DNA of 64,000 nt from Cellulomonas sp. URHE0023 (GTDB lineage Bacteria; Actinomycetota; Actinomycetes; Actinomycetales; Cellulomonadaceae). The DNA is taken from NCBI RefSeq assembly GCF_000688475.1, contig NZ_JIAN01000005.1, positions 1,116,001-1,180,000 of the forward strand, in the 5' to 3' direction. The notes under the pieces were generated by a model that was not told the origin of the DNA, did not search any database, and saw only the letters and a list, made by a program, of their open reading frames with translations. The position numbers and the translations under genes were made by a program. Shown in pieces: positions 1-8,249 of the stretch. Each line of letters starts with the position of its first letter. The stretch's first letter is position 1.

Positions 1-552
1 GGCGCCTCCGGCCGTCACCGCGGCCTGCAGGCAGAAGGCCTGCTCGTCCTCGCACCTCCAGATCCGGGACTGCGAGAAGTAGGCGAGCTCGGGGGCCGTG
101 CTGACCTGGTTCGCCAGCGTGACGGCCTGGCCCGTGGCCACGTCGAGGACCTTGAGGGTGTGCCTGCCGTCCGGAGCCATGCTCTGGACGGCCGTGTACG
201 TGCGGTCGGCCACCGGCAGCGTGACCACGCTGAGCTGGACGCCCGGGGCTCCGCCACCTGGGGAGGCGGGCTCGTCCCAGAGCTGATCGCCGCTGGTGAG
301 GTCCCACGCCCGCAGCCGGAGATCCTCCCCGTCCGTCACGTAGGTGACGGCGACGTCGCCGGCGAGCTTCGGCTCGCTCAGGATCGTGACGTCCTGCGCC
401 GACCAGAGCAGCTCGGGTGCGGCTGGGGCAGCGCCGGCGGTCGGCGTCGCCGTCACGCTCGGAGAGCCGTCGTCGTCGGAGCCCGCCGTGCAGCCCGTCA
501 GGATGATCAGACCGACCGCCAGTCCAGCGGCTCGCCCGTGCACTCTCGACAC
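1..552 (-). CDS. Lipoprotein with PQQ-like beta-propeller, 3' end outside the window
   Basis: The reading frame is open from a GTG at 552 to the window edge (184 codons), so the C-terminus is missing. A GAGGGGGG ribosome site lies about 7 bases before the GTG. Residues 1-21 form a signal peptide ending in the lipobox L-T-G-C, so the mature protein should be lipid-anchored on the outer face of the membrane. After a Thr/Pro/Ala-rich linker come repeats of the type 'LRAWDLTSGDQLW' and 'LKVLDVATGQAV', typical of PQQ-like or WD-type beta-propeller blades. The precise ligand cannot be told. The neighbouring gene at 719 is divergent. Confidence 0.75.
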   Translation of the reverse strand, partial: MSRVHGRAAGLAVGLIILTGCTAGSDDDGSPSVTATPTAGAAPAAPELLWSAQDVTILSEPKLAGDVAVTYVTDGEDLRLRAWDLTSGDQLWDEPASPGGGAPGVQLSVVTLPVADRTYTAVQSMAPDGRHTLKVLDVATGQAVTLANQVSTAPELAYFSQSRIWRCEDEQAFCLQAAVTAGGA

Positions 553-718
553 CGTGTTACCCCCCTCGGCCCGCCCCGGCGACGCGCCGGGCGTTACGGT
601 AACCGCACGGACGCGATGCTGTCCGAGTCGCTCGCGATCCGGCTCCCGCGTGCGCCCGCACGAGTGACTTCGGCCCGTCAGGCTCGGAATCGGACGAACC
701 GGACAGTAACTTTCGGGG

Positions 719-1624
719 ATGACCAGCGCCGTTCTTCCCGTCCTCGGTGACCTCACGACGCAGGAGTGGCTGGAGTACCTGCCGCTGGCAGTCTCCGTCC
801 TCACCTTGTTCGCCGCCCTGCTCGCGTGGCGTCAGGCCGCCAAGGCCGCGCGTCGCGCGTCGCGACAGGCCGACGCGACCTACCGGCACGCCGAGGCCAC
901 GGCCCGGCAGGCCCAGTCCTTCGAGGACCAGGTGGAGATCGCTCGTGAGGCGCTCGCCCTCGCGCGCAAGGAGGCCCAGGACGCCCGGGGCGACGCGGAC
1001 CGCCAGCGCCTGGAGACGGGCCACACGCGGCGGATGCTCGAGGAGGTGCGCCTCGACGCGCTCGCACCCACGATCATCGCCCGGGCGCTCCCGAGCATCA
1101 CGGAGGCAGCGGGACGACCCAGCCTCGAGGTGTCCAAGATCGTCGCCGGCAGGCTCGACCAGTGGCACCCCCTGGTCGGCCAGCTGCAGGTGGGCCGAGA
1201 CGAGTCGTACGCGTTCCGCACCACGTTGACCTTGTGGTTCGAGAACGTGTCCGACTGCCCGGCCCAGATCGACATCCTGCAGCCGGCGGGTGGCGAGCTC
1301 GAGCTGCTGCCCGGGCACCCGCTGGTCATCCCCGCCCACGAGGCCCGCAGCATCGCGTGGGTGCGGATGTGGACGACGCGGGAGCTCGAGAGCGACAGCC
1401 AGATCCAGGACCCGTCGGCGTGGCTCTTCGACCTGGCCTTCACGGCGAGCGACCTGGGTCTGCAGGTCCGCGACACCTACGCGTTCGACGGGGACCTGCG
1501 GTTCTTCGACCGCGACGGCTCCTGGCTCGTCGTCACGCCCGAGCCGCCGCTGCCCTGGACGTCGGACGTCGCCTCCGTGCTTCCCGGCCGCACGTACCAG
1601 CAGCTCGACGTCCCGGTCTCCTGA
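719..1624 (+). CDS. Membrane-anchored coiled-coil protein, unknown function
   Basis: 301 residues from ATG 719. One hydrophobic segment at about residues 18-38 is followed by an Ala/Arg/Gln-rich stretch (about 45-115) with heptad-like spacing, probably a coiled coil. The remaining part, about 120-300, is a mixed domain with no motif I recognise. The topology suggests a single-span protein with the bulk in the cytoplasm. There is no strong ribosome site before the ATG. It stands alone, divergent from the lipoprotein before it and convergent with the kinase that follows. Function is unknown; I would not assign one. Confidence 0.6.
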   Translation: MTSAVLPVLGDLTTQEWLEYLPLAVSVLTLFAALLAWRQAAKAARRASRQADATYRHAEATARQAQSFEDQVEIAREALALARKEAQDARGDADRQRLETGHTRRMLEEVRLDALAPTIIARALPSITEAAGRPSLEVSKIVAGRLDQWHPLVGQLQVGRDESYAFRTTLTLWFENVSDCPAQIDILQPAGGELELLPGHPLVIPAHEARSIAWVRMWTTRELESDSQIQDPSAWLFDLAFTASDLGLQVRDTYAFDGDLRFFDRDGSWLVVTPEPPLPWTSDVASVLPGRTYQQLDVPVS

Positions 1625-1657
1625 GCCCGTTCGACGTCCCGCCCGCCGGGTCCGCCG

Positions 1658-2668
1658 TCACGGCCGCGGTCGCTCGTCGCTCCTGGCGCGCAGGATCGCC
1701 TCGTCCAGGGCTGTGCGCGCCCAGTCGTACTGCGACGGGTCGGTGTGGCCGCGGTAGACCGTCTCGATGGTCATGACCAGGAACAGGTACAGGTCGTAGA
1801 GGCGACGCCGTCGCGTCTCCGACGGCGTCAGCGGGCCCCGGCCGTACCCGCGCAGGAACGCTGTGCCAGCCGCGGTCCCCGCAGACGTGAAGCCGGACTC
1901 GATCAACGGGTCGCCGTAGAGCGCACGCTCGTGGTCGACGATGCCCGCGATCACGCCGTCGCGGACCAGCACGTTCCCGGTCCACAGGTCCCACTCGACG
2001 AACCGCGGCTCGACGACCTCGTCGAGGCAGTCGGCGTGCGCCGCGACCACGGCCCGAATGTCGTCGTAGGAGTGCCCGAGGTCCACGCCCAACCGTTCGC
2101 CGTCGACGAGGACGTCGTCCAGCATGCCCAGGAACACCGGGCGCCACTGGGTGCCGCCGGGTCCGCCGATCGGGCCGAAGTGGTCACCGACGATCGCGTT
2201 GAGCGTGCGGTTGGCCGCGCCGAGCAGATGGTCGTACGCGTCGCGTTCGTCGCGCGTCAGCGAGTCCTGCACGACGGACAGGTTGTCCCCGTCGACGAAC
2301 GACATGACGAACCAGTCGGCGTCGCACAGCTCGCGGCTGTCGTCGACGAACAGGACGTCCGGCACCGGTACGTCCGTGTGCTCGCGGACGAGTCGAAGCG
2401 CGCGGACCTCGGTCGCGAGCATGTCGCGCTCGTAGGTCAGGACGTCCACGCCCGCCGGCGGGGCGACCTTGACCACCACGGTCCTGCCGCTTCGTAGCCG
2501 CACGCGGTACACCACGTTGAACCAGCCGTGCGTGATCTCGTGCGCGTCGTCGAGCACCGCGTCCGGCCCGAGCGCCCGCGTCAGCATGGCCTGCAGCACA
2601 GCCGTCGGCTGGCGGTTCTTCGTGATGCTCTCGGTCACCGCAGGCACGGGCGCGCTCTCCTTCGACAC
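1658..2668 (-). CDS. Aminoglycoside/macrolide phosphotransferase-family kinase
   Basis: 336 residues with the APH kinase fold. The nucleotide-binding lysine is K67 in 'VVVKVAPP'. The catalytic loop is 'EWDLWTGNVLV' at 225-235, with Asp227 and Asn232 in the usual places although His-Gly is replaced by Glu-Trp. The metal-binding Asp is D245 in 'IVDHE'. All catalytic residues are therefore present. Family members phosphorylate aminoglycosides, macrolides or small metabolites such as choline or homoserine; the sequence alone does not choose between them. It is not obviously in an operon, and calling it a resistance gene would go beyond the evidence. Confidence 0.75.
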   Translation of the reverse strand: MSKESAPVPAVTESITKNRQPTAVLQAMLTRALGPDAVLDDAHEITHGWFNVVYRVRLRSGRTVVVKVAPPAGVDVLTYERDMLATEVRALRLVREHTDVPVPDVLFVDDSRELCDADWFVMSFVDGDNLSVVQDSLTRDERDAYDHLLGAANRTLNAIVGDHFGPIGGPGGTQWRPVFLGMLDDVLVDGERLGVDLGHSYDDIRAVVAAHADCLDEVVEPRFVEWDLWTGNVLVRDGVIAGIVDHERALYGDPLIESGFTSAGTAAGTAFLRGYGRGPLTPSETRRRRLYDLYLFLVMTIETVYRGHTDPSQYDWARTALDEAILRARSDERPRP

Positions 2669-2732
2669 GGGGTTCTGTACCGCGCCAGGCTAGCGGCCGA
2701 CCGTGCGGCCCGAGCTGCGGTTCCGGCAGGGG

Positions 2733-3026
2733 TCAACGCGGGGGGAGCACCGTGAGGCGCACGGTGATGGTGTCGCCGAGCTCGACGCCCTCGGCCTCGC
2801 GCACCCACTTCCTGAGCGGCACCACGTAGAGACCGTCCTTGGGCCAGAGCGCCGTCACCCACGACGTGCCGCCGGTGCTCACCTCGACCGGGATCATGCC
2901 CCAGCCGTAGGTGACGGCCGACGCGACGCCCTTGATCGCCGCACTCTCAGGCTCCGGGACGGTGACGAAGTGGTACGGCGCGGGCCCCCGCCAGTGCCAG
3001 ATCTCCCCCGTGACCTCGAGCTGCAT
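2733..3026 (-). CDS. DUF1905 domain protein
   Basis: 97 residues from an ATG at 3026. The whole length matches the small beta-barrel DUF1905 family: 'GEIWHWRGPAPYHFVTVP' near the N-terminus, 'GWGMIPVEVSTGGTSW' in the middle and 'GDTITVRLTV' at the end. Members occur alone or fused to YdeI/OmpD-associated domains and have no established biochemical role. A longer reading frame upstream of 3026 exists, but its codons cross the divergent region and lack family similarity, so I set the start at 3026. Confidence 0.75.
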   Translation of the reverse strand: MQLEVTGEIWHWRGPAPYHFVTVPEPESAAIKGVASAVTYGWGMIPVEVSTGGTSWVTALWPKDGLYVVPLRKWVREAEGVELGDTITVRLTVLPPR

Positions 3027-3129
3027 CGCGCCAGGATGCCGAGAACGACCGCCCCTGTCGACCGGCCGGCTGACGAAAATCGGCTTGTCCGGGCCGGGCC
3101 GGCGCTGCTCGACTGGACCGGTGGACCGC

Positions 3130-3993
3130 ATGCACGTCGACGAGCTCGACATCCCCGTCGACCTCGTCGAGCGGCTGGTGGCCGACCAGCTTCCGCAGTG
3201 GTCCGGGCTGCCGCTTCGCCGGGTGGCGTCGACCGGCACCGACAACGCGATGTTCCGGTTGGGCGACGACCTCGTCGTCCGGATGCCGCGCATCCACTGG
3301 GCGGCGGGGACCGTGGACCATGAGGCGCGGTGGCTGCCGAAGATCGAGCTGCCCGTGACGATCCCGCGGCTGCTCGCGGTCGGCCGCCCCGGCCGGGGCT
3401 ACCCGTGGACCTGGTCGGTCCTCACCTGGGTGCCGGGCGACAACCCGGTGCTCGGCGAGCTCGTGGACCCGGTCGGGCTCGCCCGCGACGCGGCGGCCCT
3501 CGTCCGCTCGGTGCGATCGCTGGAGCTCTCGGGGGGCGTGACAAAGGCCGGACCGCTCCGCGACCGCGATGTCCAGGTCAGGAAGGACATCGCGGCGCTC
3601 TCCCACGACATCGACGTCTCCCTCGTCACCTCGGTCTGGGAGGACGCGCTGGAGACCGCCGAGTGGACCGGCGAGCGGACCTGGGTGCACGGGGACATCG
3701 CGCCGGGGAACCTGCTGCTCGTCGACGACCGGCTCACAGGACTGATCGACTTCGCGGGGATCGGCGTCGGCGACCCGACCCTGGACCTGGGCATCGCGTG
3801 GAACCTGCTCCCGCCGCCCGCCCGTGCGGTCTTCCGCGACGAGCTCGCCGTCGACGACGTCGCCTGGAAGCGCGGCCGAGCGCGCGCCCTGGCCCAGGCG
3901 CTCGTGCAGCTGCCGTACTACCGCGACACCAACCCGGTTCTGGCCGCGAACGCCCGGCACGTCATCGCCGAGGTGACCGCCGACGCCGCCTGA
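3130..3993 (+). CDS. APH-family phosphotransferase
   Basis: 287 residues from ATG 3130; GTG 3121 in the same frame is an alternative. The protein has the Brenner-type catalytic loop 'HGDIAPGN' at 187-194 and metal-binding Asp207 in 'LIDFAG'. The usual nucleotide lysine is replaced by Arg in 'LVVRMP', as is common in this subfamily. The N-terminus 'LVADQLPQWSGLPLRRV' is closely shared with the kinase at 39073, so the two are paralogues. The substrate is unknown. It is divergent from the DUF1905 gene and convergent with the ArsR/SRPBCC pair. Confidence 0.75.
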   Translation: MHVDELDIPVDLVERLVADQLPQWSGLPLRRVASTGTDNAMFRLGDDLVVRMPRIHWAAGTVDHEARWLPKIELPVTIPRLLAVGRPGRGYPWTWSVLTWVPGDNPVLGELVDPVGLARDAAALVRSVRSLELSGGVTKAGPLRDRDVQVRKDIAALSHDIDVSLVTSVWEDALETAEWTGERTWVHGDIAPGNLLLVDDRLTGLIDFAGIGVGDPTLDLGIAWNLLPPPARAVFRDELAVDDVAWKRGRARALAQALVQLPYYRDTNPVLAANARHVIAEVTADAA

Positions 3994-4042
3994 GCGCGTC
4001 GAGCCGTCTCGACGCAGCACCGGGCGGGTCCGCAGCGTGACG

Positions 4043-4363
4043 TCAGGTCTCCAGCGACTCCGCGATGCGAGCGATCGCGGCCAGGCGACGGTCCCACTCG
4101 GCACCGATCGCCTCCAGCGCGTGCGCCGTCTGGCTCAGGCGTGAGCCCAGTGCCCGGTACCGGACCTCGCGGCCGACCCGGACGGACTCGACCAGCCCCG
4201 CCTCGGCGAGCACGTTGAGGTGCTTGGCGATCGCCTGCCGCGTGACCGGCACGACGGTGGCCAGTGCCGACGCCGACAGGTCGGCGCGTCCGAGCTCGGC
4301 CAGGATCGCCCAACGGGTGTCGTCCGCGAGGGCGGCGAACACCGGGACGAGCGTCTGGTTCAT
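4043..4363 (-). CDS. ArsR-family transcriptional regulator
   Basis: 106 residues forming one winged helix. Recognition-helix region 'TRQAIAKHLNVLAEAGLV' and wing 'VRVGREVRYRAL' are typical of the ArsR type that partners SRPBCC (AHSA1-like) proteins. No cysteine pair for metal sensing is visible, so it is probably not a metal sensor. Its ATG overlaps the stop of the SRPBCC gene by 4 bases (ATGA), so the two are translationally coupled. The GAGGGG ribosome site lies inside the upstream gene. Likely binds the inverted repeat at 4871-4888. Confidence 0.85.
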   Translation of the reverse strand: MNQTLVPVFAALADDTRWAILAELGRADLSASALATVVPVTRQAIAKHLNVLAEAGLVESVRVGREVRYRALGSRLSQTAHALEAIGAEWDRRLAAIARIAESLET

Positions 4364-4842
4364 GCGGACCCCTCGAGGTAGGCGACCAGCTCGTCGAGCT
4401 CGTCGGTCCAGCCCTGCCGGTTGGACCGCATCGCCTCGACCGGGTCACGGCTGAGCAGCCCGAAGCCGGACTCGACGACGGACAGGATCGTCGAGTCGCC
4501 GTCAGGCACCAGCGTGTAGCGGACCTGCGTCGAGTTCTGCGGCGTCAGGACGGCCGGTTCTCCGTCACGCGGGGCAGGCGGTGTCCCCCAGGTGAACGCG
4601 AAGACGACCGGCTCGTCGTACTCGTCGATCCGGACGGGGAACTCGCCGTAGCCCTCGAACCCGAAGACCCCCATGGCGCCGACGCGCAGCTCGGGCAGGT
4701 CGGCCTTGGTGCCGAGCCACTGCGTGATCAGGTCCGGGCGCGTGATCGCGGCCCATACCCGGTCGGGTGTCGCCTTGATGTGGACGGTGCGGGTGACCGT
4801 GTAGTTCTCGCTGTCGATGACGGCGGCCGGCTGCTGGGTCAT
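4360..4842 (-). CDS. SRPBCC (AHSA1-like) domain protein
   Basis: 160 residues from ATG 4842, chosen because AGGAG lies 8 bases before it; an in-frame ATG at 4875 lies inside the operator region and lacks a site. 'VTRTVHIKATPDRVWAAITRPDL' and 'GEFPVRIDEYDEPVVFAF' are characteristic of the Bet v1-like hydrophobic-cavity fold. Members are usually cotranscribed with an ArsR regulator, as here. The ligand is unknown; an enzymatic role cannot be claimed. Confidence 0.85.
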   Translation of the reverse strand: MTQQPAAVIDSENYTVTRTVHIKATPDRVWAAITRPDLITQWLGTKADLPELRVGAMGVFGFEGYGEFPVRIDEYDEPVVFAFTWGTPPAPRDGEPAVLTPQNSTQVRYTLVPDGDSTILSVVESGFGLLSRDPVEAMRSNRQGWTDELDELVAYLEGSA

Positions 4843-4870
4843 GAGTCGATCTCCTGACGCGGATTGGTTG

Positions 4871-4888
4871 TGCAATCACAGAGTTGCA
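4871..4888. promoter_or_regulatory. Inverted repeat, probable ArsR operator
   Basis: TGCAA and TTGCA arms separated by 8 bases lie in the 94-bp region between the divergent SRPBCC/ArsR operon and the CoA-transferase gene. The same TTGCA half-site recurs in the HxlR operator at 19138. The position just upstream of the SRPBCC start fits autoregulation. Assignment to ArsR is an inference. Confidence 0.45.
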
Positions 4889-4936
4889 TAGCGGTCGGCC
4901 CGACGGCAACCTGCGGGTTGCACCTAAGGTGGTTCG

Positions 4937-6241
4937 ATGCTCAACGCGATCCTGGCGGCAGCTCTGCACCCCACCTCCGCCACGCTCACCGTCCAGGGCA
5001 CCGGCGACCTGCCCTCGGCCTTCGCGGTCACCGAGCTTGCGGTGGCGACCATCGGAGCGGCCGGTCTCGCGACGGCCGACCTCCTGGGGACGCACGCGGT
5101 CCAGGTGGACCGACGGCTGGCCTCGATGTGGTTCGGGATGTCGATCCGGCCCGACGGCTGGACCCCGCCGCCCCCGTGGGACCCGATCGCCGGCGACTAC
5201 CGCACCGCTGAAGGCTGGATCAGGTTGCACACCAACGCGCCCGCGCACCGCGACGCCGCGCTCCGGGTGCTCGGGGTTCCGGGCGACCGTGAGGCCGTCG
5301 CCGACTCCGTCGCCGGATGGGCCGGAGACGCACTCGAGGACGCCGTCGTCGCGGCCGGAGGCTGCGCCGCGGTCATGCGGACGGCCGACGAATGGGCCGC
5401 GAGCCCGGCCGGGAGCAGCGTGCTCGCTGAACCGCTGATCGACTGGGATGTGTCGGGCGCAGCCCCGCTCGACCTCGCGTTGAGGCCCACGCGGCCTCTG
5501 GTCGGCCTGCGTGTGCTCGACCTGACGCGGGTGCTGGCAGGGCCGGTCGCGACGAGGTTCCTTGCGCTGCTCGGCGCAGACGTGCTGCGCATCGACCCAC
5601 CCTGGTGGGACGAGCCTGGCGTCGTCCCGGAGGTCATGCTCGGCAAGCGCACAGCCAGGCTCGACCTCACCACCGACTCGCTCGTCGACCTACTGACCCG
5701 CACCGACGTCCTCGTGCACGGCTATCGGCCCGGCGCGCTGGACCGACTGGGTCTCGGAGCGGACGTCCGCCGGCAGCTCAGCCCCGGTCTCGTCGACATC
5801 ACCCTCGACGCCTACGGGTGGACCGGTCCGTGGCGCGGTCGGCGCGGGTTCGACAGCCTGGTGCAGATGAGCACCGGAATCGCCGAGGCTGGCATGCGGC
5901 ACTTCGGTCGTGACGTCCCGACACCGCTGCCGGTACAGGCGCTCGACCACGGCACCGGCTATCTCCTGGCGTTCGCCGCCCTCCAGGGAGTCGCGCGGCG
6001 GCTCGCGACCGGCGAAGGGACAGCCGCCCGCCTCTCGCTCGCGCGCACGGCCGCCCTCCTCACAGGCCCACCCGCGGTCGGTTCGCTCGACCCCGAACGA
6101 CCCGACGACGTCGTGACCGACGTCGAGCACACGTCCTGGGGGCCGGCCCGGCGGCTGGTCCCGCCCCTGTCCGTCGAAGGCGTCCGGCTGGCGGCCGACC
6201 TACCCGCTCGCGCCTTGGGATCCGACCGACCGGCGTGGTGA
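4937..6241 (+). CDS. CaiB/BaiF-type (family III) CoA-transferase
   Basis: 434 residues; AAGGTGG precedes the ATG. Residues about 190-330 carry the family III core: 'LVGLRVLDLTRVLAGPVATR' and 'LLGADVLRIDPP', then 'GKRTARLDLTT', 'DVLVHGYRPGALDRLG' and 'DAYGWTGPW.GRRGFDSLVQ'. An N-terminal domain of about 180 residues precedes the core, as in the longer actinobacterial members. Enzymes of this class move CoA between acyl groups. The substrate cannot be read from the sequence, and there is no fatty-acid or carnitine gene nearby. Divergent from the ArsR/SRPBCC operon. Confidence 0.8.
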   Translation: MLNAILAAALHPTSATLTVQGTGDLPSAFAVTELAVATIGAAGLATADLLGTHAVQVDRRLASMWFGMSIRPDGWTPPPPWDPIAGDYRTAEGWIRLHTNAPAHRDAALRVLGVPGDREAVADSVAGWAGDALEDAVVAAGGCAAVMRTADEWAASPAGSSVLAEPLIDWDVSGAAPLDLALRPTRPLVGLRVLDLTRVLAGPVATRFLALLGADVLRIDPPWWDEPGVVPEVMLGKRTARLDLTTDSLVDLLTRTDVLVHGYRPGALDRLGLGADVRRQLSPGLVDITLDAYGWTGPWRGRRGFDSLVQMSTGIAEAGMRHFGRDVPTPLPVQALDHGTGYLLAFAALQGVARRLATGEGTAARLSLARTAALLTGPPAVGSLDPERPDDVVTDVEHTSWGPARRLVPPLSVEGVRLAADLPARALGSDRPAW

Positions 6242-6465
6242 GCGTCCCCGGCCGGGTTGGACAGGCGGGCGGGCTCGGCGCATCATCGATGGCGAAGCCG
6301 CAGGACGAGCCTGCCGCTCATGAGCTCGGAGCGCACTCGATGCAGCAGGGAAGCGGGGCGGCCGTCAGGGCCTCCTCGGGCACAGTCGCGAAGCCCGCGG
6401 CCTGATCAGACGGTCGGCGGGTCTGGTCGTGCTGCCCACTCGTCGTCCCACCCGGAAGATCCCCC

Positions 6466-6960
6466 ATGCTCACCCTGACCGAACCCCAGATCCGCGCGTC
6501 CTTCGTGAACTGCTCACGGGGTGAGGCCTCGAAGCTGACGCTCCCCGCCGACCTCGACGAGACACGCTGGGACCGGCTCGACTACTACGGCTGGATCGAC
6601 CGCAAGGCCCCGCTGCGCGCCTACGTGGTCCTGCCCGTCGACGACACCCTCGTCGGCATCGCCCTGCGGGCCCCGGAGAACTCGGCCAAGCGCAAGCGTG
6701 CCGTCTGCGCGTGGTGCGAGGACGTCTACGCCACCGACGAGGTCTCGCTCTACGTGGCCCGCCGTGCCGGGGCGTCCGGACGGAACGGCGACACGATCGG
6801 CACGCTGATCTGCACGACGTTCGGGTGCTCGCGCAACGTCCGCCGGATCCCGCGGATCGTCGAAGCGGGCGACGACCCCGAGGGCCTGGTCCTGCGACGC
6901 ATCGAAGGCCTCCGCGAGCGATCCGCGCGGTTCGCCGACGAGGTCCTGCACGGCACCTGA
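6466..6960 (+). CDS. FBP-domain treble-clef zinc-finger protein
   Basis: 164 residues. Two cysteine pairs, 'CAWC' (C81, C84) and 'CTTFGC' (C116, C121), form a treble-clef zinc finger. The finger and the 'CSRNVRRIPR' that follows match the FBP (EF-G-binding, 'fibronectin-binding') family of actinobacteria, related to the FusB-type ribosome-release proteins. By family it may bind translation factor EF-G, but that is inferred. The 224 bp before it (6242-6465) hold no gene or strong repeat that I can see. Confidence 0.75.
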   Translation: MLTLTEPQIRASFVNCSRGEASKLTLPADLDETRWDRLDYYGWIDRKAPLRAYVVLPVDDTLVGIALRAPENSAKRKRAVCAWCEDVYATDEVSLYVARRAGASGRNGDTIGTLICTTFGCSRNVRRIPRIVEAGDDPEGLVLRRIEGLRERSARFADEVLHGT

Positions 6961-7049
6961 CGACGCTCGGCGCACAGGTGCGGAGGATCGCGCGGCACCG
7001 AGCCGGACCGGGGCGGCATGCGCGCACGTCGACCGCTAGCGTTCCTCGG

Positions 7050-7640
7050 ATGGCTGACGAGAGTGACCGTCGTGACGACGTAACCCGCTCAACTGCCCTT
7101 CGACGCCGTCCCTCGACGGTGACGGTCCGGCGGGTGCGTGCCGACGAGTGGCCGGCCCTGCGGGGTCTGCGCCTGGACGCGCTGCGTGACCCGGACGCCC
7201 GGCTCGCGTTCCTCGACAGCTTCGCCGACGCGGTGCAGCGCCCGGACGAACACTGGCGGGGTCGCGCCGCGGCGTCGGCCGAGGGAGACGCGGCGGTGCA
7301 GCTCGTCGCGGTCGACGACCACGAGCTCGCCGGGTCGGTGACGGTGCTCGTGCAGGTCGCCGGCTCGCAGGACCACCATGGCCGGCGGGTCCGGCACAGC
7401 CGGGCCGTGCTCGTGGGGGTGTACGTGCGGCCCGCCTACCGCGGAACCGGCGTCACGGACGACCTCATCGACGCCGCCGCGACGTGGTCCCGAGCGCGTG
7501 GTTTCCGGGAGCTGACACTCGACGTCCACCGCGACAACGCCCGGGCGCAGGGCGCCTACCGCCGCGCCGGGTTCACGCCCTCGGGCGTGGCGTTCACCAG
7601 CGCGATCGGCCCCGAGATCGAGATGGTCCGCGCACTGTGA
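7050..7640 (+). CDS. GNAT-family N-acetyltransferase
   Basis: 196 residues from ATG 7050. The acetyl-CoA binding region is 'GVYVRPAYRGTGVTDDLID', followed by 'LTLDVHRDNARAQGAYRRAG', both typical of GNAT motifs A and B. The N-terminal 25 residues before 'VTVRRVRADEW' are low-complexity, so the start might be further downstream. Its stop overlaps the GTG of the hydrolase at 7637, indicating coupled translation. The acceptor substrate is unknown. Confidence 0.8.
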   Translation: MADESDRRDDVTRSTALRRRPSTVTVRRVRADEWPALRGLRLDALRDPDARLAFLDSFADAVQRPDEHWRGRAAASAEGDAAVQLVAVDDHELAGSVTVLVQVAGSQDHHGRRVRHSRAVLVGVYVRPAYRGTGVTDDLIDAAATWSRARGFRELTLDVHRDNARAQGAYRRAGFTPSGVAFTSAIGPEIEMVRAL

Positions 7641-8230
7641 CGCCTGTCTACCTGCCAGGCGCGCGAGGCAACATCGACTTCTGGGAACCGGTCGCCCAAC
7701 GGCTCGTGGACCTCGGCCCGTCGATCCGGCTCGGCTGGCCGGGCTTCGCCGACGAGCCGCACGACCCCGAGGTCCGGTCGGTCCCCGACCTCGTCGACTG
7801 GACGCTCGCACGGATGCCTCCGGGCGCGAGCGACGTCGTCGCACAGTCGATGGGTGGCGTCGTCGCGACACTCCTGGCCCTCGACCACCCCACGCGGGTG
7901 CGGCGGCTCGTCCTCTGCGCGACGTCGGGCGGGGTCGACGTGGCGTCGCTCGGCGCCGCGGACTGGCGGCCCGGCTACGACTCGGCGCTGCCCGACTGGT
8001 TCGTCGTGGACCGCACCGACGTCACGGACCGTCTGAGCACCCTGACGGCACCGACCCTGGTGCTCTACGGCGACGCCGACCCGCTCGCCCCCGAAGCCGT
8101 GGCCCGTGCGCTCGTCGACCGGATCCCCCGTGCCCGCATCGCGTGCGTGCGCGACGGCCGGCACACCATGGCGCACGACCTGCCGGCCGTGGTGGCGCCA
8201 CTCGTCCGAGAGCACCTCCTGGCCGACTGA
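7637..8230 (+). CDS. Small alpha/beta hydrolase
   Basis: 197 residues from GTG 7637, which overlaps the preceding stop (GTGA). The nucleophile elbow is 'AQSMGG' with Ser71. The acid lies in 'LVLYGDADPLAP' and the catalytic His in 'DGRHTMAHD'. All three triad residues are present. The protein is short and its cap region is reduced. The pairing with an acetyltransferase has no established meaning. Substrate unknown; esterase activity is the family default. Confidence 0.8.
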   Translation: MTPVYLPGARGNIDFWEPVAQRLVDLGPSIRLGWPGFADEPHDPEVRSVPDLVDWTLARMPPGASDVVAQSMGGVVATLLALDHPTRVRRLVLCATSGGVDVASLGAADWRPGYDSALPDWFVVDRTDVTDRLSTLTAPTLVLYGDADPLAPEAVARALVDRIPRARIACVRDGRHTMAHDLPAVVAPLVREHLLAD

Positions 8231-8249
8231 CTCGCGAGGCGTCAGTCGG
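8223..8249. terminator. Bidirectional stem-loop overlapping two stop codons
   Basis: Nine-base arms CCGACTGAC and GTCAGTCGG with a 9-base loop span the 11-bp gap between the convergent hydrolase and lipoprotein genes. Both stop codons fall in or next to the arms. There is no U tract, which is usual in high-GC actinobacteria. Confidence 0.6.

Noticed and set aside
1658..2668. Reading the phosphotransferase as an antibiotic-resistance determinant
   Set aside because: The APH fold also includes housekeeping kinases, and nothing in the context supports a resistance role.
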